From NCBI RefSeq assembly GCF_000717875.1, contig NZ_JOCT01000004.1:186001-250000 (forward strand): a stretch of DNA of 64,000 bases. The letters run 5' to 3'. Positions 28,213 to 39,108 of this stretch are shown here, one piece after another (the first letter of the stretch is position 1; every line of letters begins with the position of its first letter). The notes below the pieces were generated by a model. That model ran no database searches. It saw only the letters and a program-made list of their open reading frames with translations, and was not told the origin of the DNA. The translations under genes and the position numbers were made by a program. Origin of the DNA: Streptomyces sp. NRRL S-455. GTDB lineage: Bacteria; Actinomycetota; Actinomycetes; Streptomycetales; Streptomycetaceae.

Positions 28213-29244
28213 TCACTCCCCGGAATTTTCACCGGTCCCGGCGCCGGCACCGCCGCGCTCGGCGACCAGCGCCGCCGCCTCCTCGCGCAGGTCGCGGCGC
28301 AGTTCCTTGGGCAGCGAGAAGGTGATGGACTCCTCGGCCGCCTTGACGATCTCGACGTCCTCGAAGCCGCGCTGCGAGAGCCACTCGAGGACCTGCTCCA
28401 CCAGGACCTCCGGCACGGAGGCGCCCGAGGTGACGCCGACCGTGGAGACGCCCTCCAGCCAGGCCTCGTCGATCTCGTCCGCGAAGTCCACGAGGTACGC
28501 CGCGCGGGCGCCCGCGATCTTGGCGACCTCGACGAGCCGCTTGGAGTTGGAGGAGTTGCGGGAGCCGACCACGATGACCAGGTCCGACTCGGCGCCCATC
28601 TGCTTCACGGCGAGCTGGCGGTTCTGCGTGGCGTAGCAGATGTCGTCGCTGGGCGGGGAGATGAGCTGCGGGAACTTGTCCTTCAGGGCGTCGACGGTCT
28701 CCATGGTCTCGTCGACGGACAGCGTGGTCTGGGAGAGCCAGACGACCTTGGAGGGGTCACGGACCTCGACCTTCGCCACATCGCCCGGCCCGTCGACGAG
28801 CTGGATGTGGTCGGGGGCCTCGCCGGAGGTGCCGATGACCTCCTCGTGCCCCTCGTGGCCGATCAGGAGGATGTCGTAGTCCTCGTTCGCGAAGCGGACG
28901 GCTTCCTTGTGGACCTTGGTGACCAGGGGGCAGGTGGCGTCGATGGTGGCGAGCTTGCCGCGCTCGGCCTCCTCGTGGACGACAGGGGCGACGCCGTGCG
29001 CCGAGAACATGACGATGTTGCCCGGAGGGACCTCCTCCGTCTGCTCGACGAAGATCGCGCCCTTCTTCTCCAGGGTCTGCACGACGTACTTGTTGTGGAC
29101 GATCTCGTGCCGGACGTAGACCGGAGCGCCGTACTGCTCCAGCGCTTTCTCGACGGCGATCACGGCGCGGTCCACACCCGCGCAGTAGCCCCGGGGGGCG
29201 GCGAGCAGGACACGGCGGCCAGGCGAAGCAGACATGCGTCCCAT
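28213..29244 (-). CDS. ispH: 4-hydroxy-3-methylbut-2-enyl diphosphate reductase IspH
   Basis: A 343-residue [4Fe-4S] enzyme, last step of the MEP pathway giving IPP and DMAPP. The three cluster cysteines are seen in [24 protein letters not shown] and [11 protein letters not shown]. Catalytic SAHGVAP and the substrate-binding SxN in [11 protein letters not shown] are present. Alternative starts are ATG at 29244 (used here) and ATG at 29235. Through IPP/DMAPP it indirectly feeds the carotenoid genes of the same window. It is divergent from xseA. Confidence 0.96.
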   Translation of the reverse strand: MGRMSASPGRRVLLAAPRGYCAGVDRAVIAVEKALEQYGAPVYVRHEIVHNKYVVQTLEKKGAIFVEQTEEVPPGNIVMFSAHGVAPVVHEEAERGKLATIDATCPLVTKVHKEAVRFANEDYDILLIGHEGHEEVIGTSGEAPDHIQLVDGPGDVAKVEVRDPSKVVWLSQTTLSVDETMETVDALKDKFPQLISPPSDDICYATQNRQLAVKQMGAESDLVIVVGSRNSSNSKRLVEVAKIAGARAAYLVDFADEIDEAWLEGVSTVGVTSGASVPEVLVEQVLEWLSQRGFEDVEIVKAAEESITFSLPKELRRDLREEAAALVAERGGAGAGTGENSGE

Positions 29245-29322
29245 CGTAAGGCCGTGTTCCACGGGGCGAAGATCGCGTCCGGGTGAGCCGTGTTGTCAGC
29301 GGCGCCCACTACTCTCGCCGGC

Positions 29323-30531
29323 ATGGCTGTGAACACGTCTCCGGAATCCCCCCTCCCCGTCGGTGAGGTGTCGCGGCTCATCGGGGGGTGGATCGACCGG
29401 CTCGGGGCGGTATGGGTCGAGGGCCAGATCACGCAGTTGTCGCGGCGCCCGGGGGCGGGTGTGGTGTTCCTGACGCTGCGGGACCCGTCGTACGACATCT
29501 CCGTCAGCGTGACCTGCTACCGGCAGGTGTTCGACGCGGTGGCGGACGTGGTGAGCGAGGGTGCCCGGGTCGTCGTGCTGGCGAAGCCCGAGTGGTACGC
29601 CCCACGGGGGCAGCTGTCGCTGCGGGCCGCCGAGATACGGCCCGTCGGGGTCGGTGAGCTGCTCGCGCGCCTGGAGCAGTTGAAGAAGACCCTCGCGCGG
29701 GAGGGCCTGTTCGCGCCGGAACGGAAGAAGCCGCTGCCCTTCCTGCCGCAGCTGGTCGGGCTGGTCTGCGGGCGGGCCTCGGCCGCGGAGCGGGACGTCC
29801 TGGAGAACGCCCGGCACCGGTGGCCCGCGGTGCGCTTCGAGGTGCGCAACGTCGCCGTGCAGGGCGTGCACGCCGTGCCGCAGGTCGTGCAGGCCGTGAA
29901 GGAGCTCGACGCGCTCGAGGCCGTGGACGTGATCATCGTCGCGCGGGGCGGCGGCAGTGTGGAGGATCTGCTGCCGTTCTCCGACGAGCAGCTGATCCGG
30001 ACGGTGGCGCAGTGCCGTACGCCCGTGGTGTCCGCCATCGGGCACGAGCCCGACAACCCGCTCCTCGACCACGTGGCCGACCTGCGCGCCTCCACACCGA
30101 CCGACGCGGCCAAGAAGGTCGTGCCGGACGTCGGCGAGGAGTACGAGCGGGTGCGGCTGCTGCGGGACCGGGCGCGGCGGTGTGTGGCGGCGCTGGTCGA
30201 ACGGGAGGAGCGCGGGCTGGCCCACGCGCTGGCCCGGCCGTCGATAGAGGACCCGCACCGGATGATCGACGAGCGCGCCGACCAGGTGGCGGACCTGCTC
30301 GACCGGGGCCGTCGCTGTCTGCGCCACCAGCTGGACCGGGCGGACTCGGAGCTGACGCACACGCACGCGCGTGTGGTGGCCCTCTCCCCCGCCGCGACCC
30401 TGAAGCGGGGGTACGCCGTGCTGCAGAAGGCGGACGGGCACGCGGTCCGCGACCCGGGCGAGGTGGAGGCCGGCGAGGCGCTGCGCGCGCGGGTCGGTGA
30501 GGGTGAGTTCTCCGTACGAGTGGACACATAA
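29323..30531 (+). CDS. xseA: exodeoxyribonuclease VII large subunit
   Basis: A 402-residue catalytic subunit of ExoVII, which degrades single-stranded DNA processively. It has an N-terminal OB fold ([20 protein letters not shown]) and a catalytic domain with [20 protein letters not shown], followed by [24 protein letters not shown] sequence. The C-terminal part is coiled-coil, ending in [11 protein letters not shown] at 29323 is the likely start. It is followed 9 bp later by xseB. Confidence 0.95.
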   Translation: MAVNTSPESPLPVGEVSRLIGGWIDRLGAVWVEGQITQLSRRPGAGVVFLTLRDPSYDISVSVTCYRQVFDAVADVVSEGARVVVLAKPEWYAPRGQLSLRAAEIRPVGVGELLARLEQLKKTLAREGLFAPERKKPLPFLPQLVGLVCGRASAAERDVLENARHRWPAVRFEVRNVAVQGVHAVPQVVQAVKELDALEAVDVIIVARGGGSVEDLLPFSDEQLIRTVAQCRTPVVSAIGHEPDNPLLDHVADLRASTPTDAAKKVVPDVGEEYERVRLLRDRARRCVAALVEREERGLAHALARPSIEDPHRMIDERADQVADLLDRGRRCLRHQLDRADSELTHTHARVVALSPAATLKRGYAVLQKADGHAVRDPGEVEAGEALRARVGEGEFSVRVDT

Positions 30532-30540
30532 GGTGGGTGG

Positions 30541-30783
30541 ATGACCAGCGAGGTTGATGAGACGCCGGGCATGACCGAGGCGCTCGGGTACGAGCAGGCG
30601 CGGGACGAGCTGATCGAGGTCGTCCGGCGCCTGGAGGCGGGCGGTACGACGCTGGAGGAGTCCCTCGCGCTCTGGGAGCGGGGCGAGGAGCTGGCCAAGG
30701 TGTGCCGGCGCTGGCTGGACGGGGCGCGGGCGCGGCTGGACGCGGCGCTGGCGGAGGAGGCCGCAGAAGAGGACGCCGAGTAG
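30541..30783 (+). CDS. xseB: exodeoxyribonuclease VII small subunit
   Basis: An 80-residue protein with the XseB helical core: [33 protein letters not shown] and [14 protein letters not shown]. Several small subunits coat the coiled coil of XseA. The spacing from xseA is 9 bp, so they form an operon. Confidence 0.94.
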   Translation: MTSEVDETPGMTEALGYEQARDELIEVVRRLEAGGTTLEESLALWERGEELAKVCRRWLDGARARLDAALAEEAAEEDAE

Positions 30784-30828
30784 TCACGGATGGGTCCATT
30801 GCGGGGTGACGCACGACACCCTCACTTT

Positions 30829-30847
30829 AGTTGAAGGTTGAACTTCA
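30829..30847. promoter_or_regulatory. inverted/direct repeat operator before the nitroreductase gene
   Basis: AGTTGAAGGTTGAACTTCA: arms TGAAG and CTTCA, also a direct repeat TTGAA-GG-TTGAA. It lies about 60 bp before the start codon in an AT-richer patch. Sites of this style are bound by MarR/HxlR-type repressors; no such gene is adjacent here. Confidence 0.45.
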
Positions 30848-30908
30848 CTCGCGTACGGTCGGAGACGTCAGCCGATCTTCGGACCCGACACCGCGAGAAA
30901 GTGCCTTC

Positions 30909-31499
30909 ATGTCCCTCGTTCTTGACCCCGCCGCCCAGGACCTGCTGTTCCGCGAGGCCCGCACCGCCAACACCTTCACCGACGAGCCGGTGACCGACGA
31001 GCAGGTGCAGGCGATCTACGACCTGGTCAAGTACGGTCCGACCGCCTTCAACCAGACCCCGCTGCGCATCACCCTGGTCCGCTCCCCCGAGGCCCGCGAG
31101 CGCCTGGTCGCCCACATGGCCGAGGGCAACCGGCCCAAGACGGCGAGCGCCCCGCTGGTCGCGGTCCTCTCCGCGGACAACGAGTTCCACGAGGAGCTGC
31201 CGCACCTGTTCCCGGCCATGCCGCAGGTCAAGGACCTCTTCTTCGCCGAGCGCCCGGTCCGCGAGAACGCCGCCACGCTGAACGCCGCCCTCCAGGCCGC
31301 CTACTTCATCGTCGGCGTCCGCGCCGCCGGTCTCGCCGCCGGCCCGATGACCGGCTTCGACTTCGAGGGCGTCCGCAAGGAGTTCCTGGACGACGACCAC
31401 ACCCCGCTGATGGTCGTCAACATCGGCCGCCCGGGCCCGGACGCCTGGTACCCGCGCTCGCCGCGGCTGGAGTTCGACCAGGTCGTCAAGACGGTCTGA
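30909..31499 (+). CDS. nitroreductase-family protein (RutE/malonic semialdehyde reductase-like)
   Basis: A 196-residue FMN-dependent oxidoreductase. The segment FTDEPVTDEQVQAIYDLVKY, GPTAFNQTPLRI is the FMN-binding start characteristic of the RutE/HadB subgroup. AALQAAYFIVGVRAAGLAAG, PMTGFD and NIGRPGPDAWYPRSPRL complete the pattern. E. coli RutE reduces malonic semialdehyde in pyrimidine degradation, but no rut genes are present, so a general quinone/aldehyde reductase role is as likely. It is monocistronic, with an operator-like repeat upstream and a strong hairpin after the stop. Confidence 0.87.
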   Translation: MSLVLDPAAQDLLFREARTANTFTDEPVTDEQVQAIYDLVKYGPTAFNQTPLRITLVRSPEARERLVAHMAEGNRPKTASAPLVAVLSADNEFHEELPHLFPAMPQVKDLFFAERPVRENAATLNAALQAAYFIVGVRAAGLAAGPMTGFDFEGVRKEFLDDDHTPLMVVNIGRPGPDAWYPRSPRLEFDQVVKTV

Positions 31500-31534
31500 G
31501 ATCCGCCCGCACGGCTCGAGAACCACACACAGGG

Positions 31535-31560
31535 AAGGCCCCCGGCATGCCGGGGGCCTT
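31535..31560. terminator. bidirectional terminator, perfect 26-bp palindrome
   Basis: AAGGCCCCCGGCA followed directly by its complement TGCCGGGGGCCTT. It lies between the convergent nitroreductase and DUF4245 genes. Confidence 0.75.
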
Positions 31561-31577
31561 CGCCGTGGCAGGAGGTC

Positions 31578-32102
31578 TCACTCCGCCTTCAGCGCGTCCG
31601 CCATCTTCGTCAGCTGCGCGAACGACGCGGTGCCCGTCACGACCGTCGTCGATCCCTTCGTGCCCTCGAGGACCAGCGCGTCGTACCGGCCGCCCTCGTA
31701 GCGGCTCCACGTCCGGCCGTCGATCTTCTCGGTCCTCCCCGTCTCCTGCGAGCCCTTCGTCCGCTCGTCGATGAAGACCGGGCGCCGCTGAGTGGACTGC
31801 TCGACGGCCACGTACTCCCCTTCGGGATCGTGGAAGCCGAGGTGCCAGGCGTCGAACTCGTCACCCTGATAGCGGACGGAGGTGGCCTTCCATGTGCCGG
31901 GCAGGCCCTCGGGTGCGGCCACGGGATACGGGGCCGCGCGGCGTGCCGTGAGCAGCTCGACCCGGTAGTCGACGCGCTTTACCTCGCGCGGGCTGTCATC
32001 GTGTGGGATGAAGAGGTATATGACGCCCGCGACCAGGACGATGACACCCATGGAGAGGATCATGTCCCGCGCCGTCTTCTGCTTGCCGTTCGTGCCTGCC
32101 AC
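31578..32102 (-). CDS. DUF4245 membrane-anchored protein
   Basis: A 174-residue protein with one N-terminal membrane anchor ([18 protein letters not shown], residues about 15-32) and an extracytoplasmic domain. Conserved-looking features of DUF4245 include [37 protein letters not shown] and [17 protein letters not shown]. The function is unknown. It is consistently found next to glpX in actinobacteria, here divergent from it. Confidence 0.83.
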   Translation of the reverse strand: MAGTNGKQKTARDMILSMGVIVLVAGVIYLFIPHDDSPREVKRVDYRVELLTARRAAPYPVAAPEGLPGTWKATSVRYQGDEFDAWHLGFHDPEGEYVAVEQSTQRRPVFIDERTKGSQETGRTEKIDGRTWSRYEGGRYDALVLEGTKGSTTVVTGTASFAQLTKMADALKAE

Positions 32103-32230
32103 GTCCCCTATCGTCGCAGGTGCCGAGCGCGCTCATCCGTGGGGGCCCCTGCTCATTTTGCCGTCTCGGAGATAGAGTCGGGCGACAGAAGCCCTCATCC
32201 GGCCGTCGTCGTACAGAAAGGTGCGCTCCG

Positions 32231-33265
32231 ATGACCGAGCATCATCACTTGCCGTCCGAACTGGATGTGCCCTCCGAGGCCCCCGACCGCAACCTCGCCC
32301 TGGAGCTGGTCCGGGTGACCGAGGCAGCGGCGATGGCCGCGGGCCGCTGGGTCGGACGCGGTGACAAGAACGGCGCCGACGGTGCCGCGGTGCGCGCCAT
32401 GCGCACCCTCGTCTCCACCGTTTCGATGAACGGCGTCGTCGTCATCGGCGAGGGCGAGAAGGACGAGGCCCCGATGCTGTTCAACGGGGAGCACGTGGGC
32501 GACGGGACGGGGCCTGAGTGCGACATCGCCGTCGACCCGATCGACGGCACCACCCTGACCGCGAAGGGCATGACGAATGCGATCGCGGTGCTGGCCGCGT
32601 CCGAGCGCGGCACCATGTTCGACCCGTCGGCGGTCTTCTACATGGACAAGCTCGTCACCGGGCCCGAGGCGGCCGACTTCGTCGACATCAACGCGCCGGT
32701 GGCGGTGAACATCCGCCGGGTCGCCAAGGCGAAGCGGTCCGCCCCGGAGGACGTCACGGTCGTGATCCTCGACCGGCCACGGCACGAGGGCATCATCAAG
32801 GAGATCCGGGACGCCGGGGCGCGCATCAAGCTGATCTCCGACGGTGACGTGGCCGGCTCGATCCTGGCGCTGCGCGAGGGCACGGGCGTCGATCTGCTGC
32901 TCGGCATCGGTGGCACGCCGGAGGGGATCATCTCGGCCTGTGCGGTGAAGTGCCTGGGCGGCACGATCCAGGGCAAGCTGTGGCCCAAGGACGACGAGGA
33001 GCGGCAGCGGGCGGTCGACGCGGGCCATGATCTCGACCGGGTTCTGACCACGGAGGACCTCGTCACCGGGGAGAACGTGTTCTTCGTGGCCACGGGCATC
33101 ACCGACGGCGAGTTGCTGCGGGGAGTCCGGTACCGGGCCGAGACCGCTACGACCGACTCGATCGTGATGCGGTCGCGGTCGGGGACGGTGCGGAGGATCT
33201 CTTCCGAGCACCGGTTGAGCAAGCTGCGGGCCTACAGCGCGATCGACTTCGACAAGGGGAAGTAG
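32231..33265 (+). CDS. glpX: class II fructose-1,6-bisphosphatase GlpX
   Basis: A 344-residue gluconeogenic phosphatase of the inositol-monophosphatase-like superfamily. The metal-binding motifs are [14 protein letters not shown] and [29 protein letters not shown] and [17 protein letters not shown] are GlpX-specific. It is the main FBPase in actinobacteria, which lack class I enzymes. The start ATG at 32231 follows GAAAGG. A hairpin follows about 110 bp after the stop. Confidence 0.95.
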   Translation: MTEHHHLPSELDVPSEAPDRNLALELVRVTEAAAMAAGRWVGRGDKNGADGAAVRAMRTLVSTVSMNGVVVIGEGEKDEAPMLFNGEHVGDGTGPECDIAVDPIDGTTLTAKGMTNAIAVLAASERGTMFDPSAVFYMDKLVTGPEAADFVDINAPVAVNIRRVAKAKRSAPEDVTVVILDRPRHEGIIKEIRDAGARIKLISDGDVAGSILALREGTGVDLLLGIGGTPEGIISACAVKCLGGTIQGKLWPKDDEERQRAVDAGHDLDRVLTTEDLVTGENVFFVATGITDGELLRGVRYRAETATTDSIVMRSRSGTVRRISSEHRLSKLRAYSAIDFDKGK

Positions 33266-33373
33266 GAGCGTCCAGGGGGATGGGGGGCTGCGGATCGCCG
33301 GCGAGTGCGGGTCGGTTGTGGTTGATCGCGCAGTTCCCCGCGCCCCCTCGGAAGCATTCTCGGCAAGCCCATC

Positions 33374-33409
33374 GAAAGGGCGTCCCCGGTGCGGTGGGGA
33401 CGCCCTTTC
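33374..33409. terminator. bidirectional terminator between glpX and the WhiB gene
   Basis: GAAAGGGCGTCCCC and GGGGACGCCCTTTC (14-bp perfect stem) around an 8-base loop, between convergent genes. Confidence 0.75.
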
Positions 33410-33426
33410 GCCGTGCCGTGCACGTG

Positions 33427-33804
33427 TCAGCCGGCCGCGGCTATCCGGTTCGCCGAGCGGGCCGCGTTCTTCAGTTCCACGTCGCGGCGGCGGCGCCGGG
33501 CCAGGACCACGCGGCGTTCGGCGGCGGTGAGGCCGCCCCAGACGCCGTAGGGCTCGGGCTGGAGCAGAGCGTGTTCGCGGCATTCGACCATGACCGGACA
33601 GCGGGCGCAGACCCGCTTCGCCGCCTCTTCCCGGGAGAGCCGGGCGGCCGTCGGTTCCTTGGAGGGGGCGAAGAAGAGGCCGGCCTCGTCCCGCCGGCAC
33701 ACCGCCTCGGTGTGCCATGGGGCGTCTTGGTCCCTGTCTCGCACTGGCACCCGCGGGGCCGGAACGGCAGCTACCTGCAGGGACGAATGCGGCGGTTGCA
33801 GCAC
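33427..33804 (-). CDS. WhiB-family iron-sulfur regulator (WblI-like)
   Basis: A 125-residue actinobacterial WhiB-like protein. Four cluster cysteines are visible: one in EAVCRRDE, two in RVCARCPV and one in VECREHAL. The GVWGG turn and the basic tail AERRVVLARRRRRDVE form the DNA/sigma-binding end. GTG at 33804 follows AGGAG. Position next to glpX and the fumarases corresponds to wblI in S. coelicolor, but I leave the symbol blank because orthology cannot be tested here. Confidence 0.92.
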   Translation of the reverse strand: MLQPPHSSLQVAAVPAPRVPVRDRDQDAPWHTEAVCRRDEAGLFFAPSKEPTAARLSREEAAKRVCARCPVMVECREHALLQPEPYGVWGGLTAAERRVVLARRRRRDVELKNAARSANRIAAAG

Positions 33805-33978
33805 GGTCTACTCCTGACGACGGCTTCGCGAGCGAGAGACGATGCAGCAAGCCCTACCCGCTGTGCGCGTGCCTATGCACTGAGTTCCCAACGGCCGGTC
33901 CCGCCACGGATTTCACGGCCCGCGAGGCCGCGCACCAGTGGGGTGAATTGCCTTCAACCCGGGATGAATTCGCGACTG

Positions 33979-34734
33979 TCAATGACCGAGATGCTTGCGC
34001 AAACTCTTGTCGACCTTGCGCTGCACCCGGTCGAAGATGTCCGCGACGAGCCTGCCGCGCCGGGGCCGCGCCTCGACGCTGCCCAGGACGGCCCAGCCGT
34101 CGACGTAGACGACCGGGGCATCCGGTTCGTCCGAGTCGAGCGCGTCCACCTCGAAGCTGCCGAGCACGCCGCCGCCGGTGCCGCGCAACGACACGTTCTC
34201 CGGGACACGGACATCGACGCTGCCGAAGAGCGCGAAGGACTTGATCACGACCTGCTGGTGGTCGAAGAGGGCCTCACTGAGGTCGATCTCGACACTGCCG
34301 AAGACCGCGTACGCGTGGATGCGGCGGCCGGCGCGAAAGCGGCCCTTGCGGACGGCGCCGCTGAAGACCGCCACCACGTTGTCGTCCGGGTCGGCCGGAA
34401 CGACGTCGGCGATGGGGCGGTGCGGGACCTGCGCCCGGGACGGGCCGCCCGGGCCCTGGTGGTGGGCGGCGGGCAGGTCCCGTATGAAGACCTCCAGCTC
34501 GCCGACCGTCTTGGCGCGTAGCACCCCGTCGACACGCTCGGCGTGCTCGTCCGCGGTGAGACGGCCCTCGGCGAGGGCGTCGTGCAGGATGCCGGCGATC
34601 CGGTCGCGCTCGGCGTCGGAGGCACGGAACTCGGAGGCCGCCGGCGCGGCCCGCTGCTGAAGATCACGCTTCTGAAGGTCCTGCTTCTGGAAATCCGGCT
34701 TCTGGAGGTCCACGGCAGCAGCGTACCGAAACAC
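33979..34734 (-). CDS. DUF1707 and LiaF-like (DUF2154/toastrack) domain protein
   Basis: A 251-residue protein. Residues about 36-88 are DUF1707 (FRASDAERDRIAGILHDALA, then EGRLTADEHAERVDGVLRAK). Residues about 120-235 hold beta-strand repeats of the toastrack type: VVAVFSGAVRKGRF, YAVFGSVEIDLSEA, FALFGSVDVRVPENV and VLGSVEA. These occur in envelope-stress proteins such as LiaF. An N-terminal stretch repeats KPDFQKQDLQKRDLQ. Two GTG starts are possible (34734 and 34713); neither has a strong RBS. The TATCGCGATC-type element just upstream may regulate it. Confidence 0.82.
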   Translation of the reverse strand: MFRYAAAVDLQKPDFQKQDLQKRDLQQRAAPAASEFRASDAERDRIAGILHDALAEGRLTADEHAERVDGVLRAKTVGELEVFIRDLPAAHHQGPGGPSRAQVPHRPIADVVPADPDDNVVAVFSGAVRKGRFRAGRRIHAYAVFGSVEIDLSEALFDHQQVVIKSFALFGSVDVRVPENVSLRGTGGGVLGSFEVDALDSDEPDAPVVYVDGWAVLGSVEARPRRGRLVADIFDRVQRKVDKSLRKHLGH

Positions 34735-34749
34735 GATAGATCGCGATAC
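34734..34749. promoter_or_regulatory. ATCGCGAT-centred palindromic element before the DUF1707 gene
   Basis: CGATAGATCGCGATAC, with core ATCGCGAT and flanks reading TATC on the minus strand. It overlaps the proposed GTG start at 34734. Similar TATCGCGATA-type boxes precede many Streptomyces envelope and membrane-protein genes. Confidence 0.4.
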
Positions 34750-34879
34750 CCCCCTGCATCGCGCGACCGTGACGAACTGAGCCTTACCTCACAAGCTCGC
34801 CGTCAGCGGCAGGTTCTACGCTGGTGGGCGCTCGCCGAAGGAGGCGGGTCGCCGTCCGCAGAGTGAGGAATGGGCTGAG

Positions 34880-36550
<1,671 letters not shown>

Positions 36551-36627
36551 GAAGGCCGGTGACGATTCGCCTCCACGGGGAACAGTGGTCGCGGCGCGAA
36601 CGCTGTGACACGTGGAGGTGATCGTCG

Positions 36628-38031
<1,404 letters not shown>

Positions 38032-38114
38032 CGTTTCGCGGAGCACGCGCGCCCGGCGCGTGAACCGTGACACGCGCCGCAGCGTCGTTTGCCCATGGCA
38101 CCTAATATCTGTGC

Positions 38115-38807
38115 ATGGCGGAGGGCGGAGCGGTGAGACGCGTGGGAACGGGCGGTGCGGCGGGCTTCTGGGCGCCCGGGAGCCGGATTCTGTGGCGGTA
38201 CCGGGAGAACGGCGGAGCGGGTTTCCACATCGCGCGCCCCGTCACCGTCGTACGGGACGACGCGGAGCTGCTCGCCGTGTGGCTGGCGCCGGGCACCGAG
38301 TGTGTGCGGCCCGTGCTCGCCGACGGCACGCCCGTGCACCTGGAGCCGCTGGCGTCGCGCTACACCAAGCCGCGGACCGTGCAGCGCGACCGGTGGTTCG
38401 GCACCGGTGTCCTGAAGCTCGCCCGGCCCGGAGAGCCCTGGTCGGTGTGGCTGTTCTGGGAGCCGGGCTGGCTCTTCAAGAACTGGTACGTGAACCTGGA
38501 GGAGCCGCTGACCCGCTGGGAGGGCGGCGTCGACTCCGTCGACCACTTCCTGGACATCTCCGTCCACCCGGACCGCAGTTGGCACTGGCGCGACGAGGAC
38601 GAGTTCGCCCAGGCCCGGCGGGACGGGCTGATGGACGACCGGCAGGCCGAGAAGGTACGGGCGGCGGGTCAGGCGGCGGTGGAAATGATCCGCGCCTGGG
38701 GGCCGCCGTTCTCGGAAGGCTGGCAGCAGTGGCGCCCGGATCCGTCCTGGACGGTACCGTCACTCCCGGAGGACTGGGACCGCACGCCCGCGCATGTGTC
38801 CTCATGA
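38115..38807 (+). CDS. FomD-like DUF402 nucleotidyl-phosphonate/diphosphate hydrolase
   Basis: A 230-residue DUF402 protein. Conserved features include YRENGGAGFHIARPVTVV, RWFGTGVLKLARPGEPWSVW, WYVNLEEPLTRWEGGVDSVD and LDISVHPDRSWHWRDEDEF, which supplies the metal-binding Asp/Glu residues of the fold. S. wedmorensis FomD hydrolyses cytidylyl hydroxyethylphosphonate, but fosfomycin genes are absent. It is more likely a housekeeping nucleoside-diphosphate hydrolase. The ATG lies only 5 bp after TAATAT, so the mRNA may be leaderless. GTG at 38133, after GGAGGGCGGAG, is an alternative start. Confidence 0.85.
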   Translation: MAEGGAVRRVGTGGAAGFWAPGSRILWRYRENGGAGFHIARPVTVVRDDAELLAVWLAPGTECVRPVLADGTPVHLEPLASRYTKPRTVQRDRWFGTGVLKLARPGEPWSVWLFWEPGWLFKNWYVNLEEPLTRWEGGVDSVDHFLDISVHPDRSWHWRDEDEFAQARRDGLMDDRQAEKVRAAGQAAVEMIRAWGPPFSEGWQQWRPDPSWTVPSLPEDWDRTPAHVSS

Positions 38808-39108
38808 GACCCTTGATGCGCCCCCGGGCAAGAAACGTAGGATCGTCCTCCGCAAGGGCGCGCGGTCGCAACTGTGAGTGCACGCGCTGGGCTTGACCGA
38901 TCGTCACCGAGGGGCGGCAGGACGTGAGCGAGGGGTACGAGGGCAACACCGGAAGGGCCTGCGCCGCAGGTCTCCCGGGCCGGAGACGGTCCGCCGGTGG
39001 CACAGGGACAACCTCTGACCACGCGGGAATTCCGTTCCTGGGGCACGTATTCCGGGTATCGGAGTTTCGGCGGGACCACCTGCACGTACGGCGTGCAGCC
39101 CCGGACGG
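38808..39108. other. leader region of the SpoIIE-type phosphatase gene
   Basis: About 300 bp. A 67-codon frame (GTG at 38924 to TGA near 39127) overlaps the next start and has an AGGA just before it. It has no recognisable domain. I do not call it as a gene, but it could be an upstream leader peptide. Confidence 0.4.
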
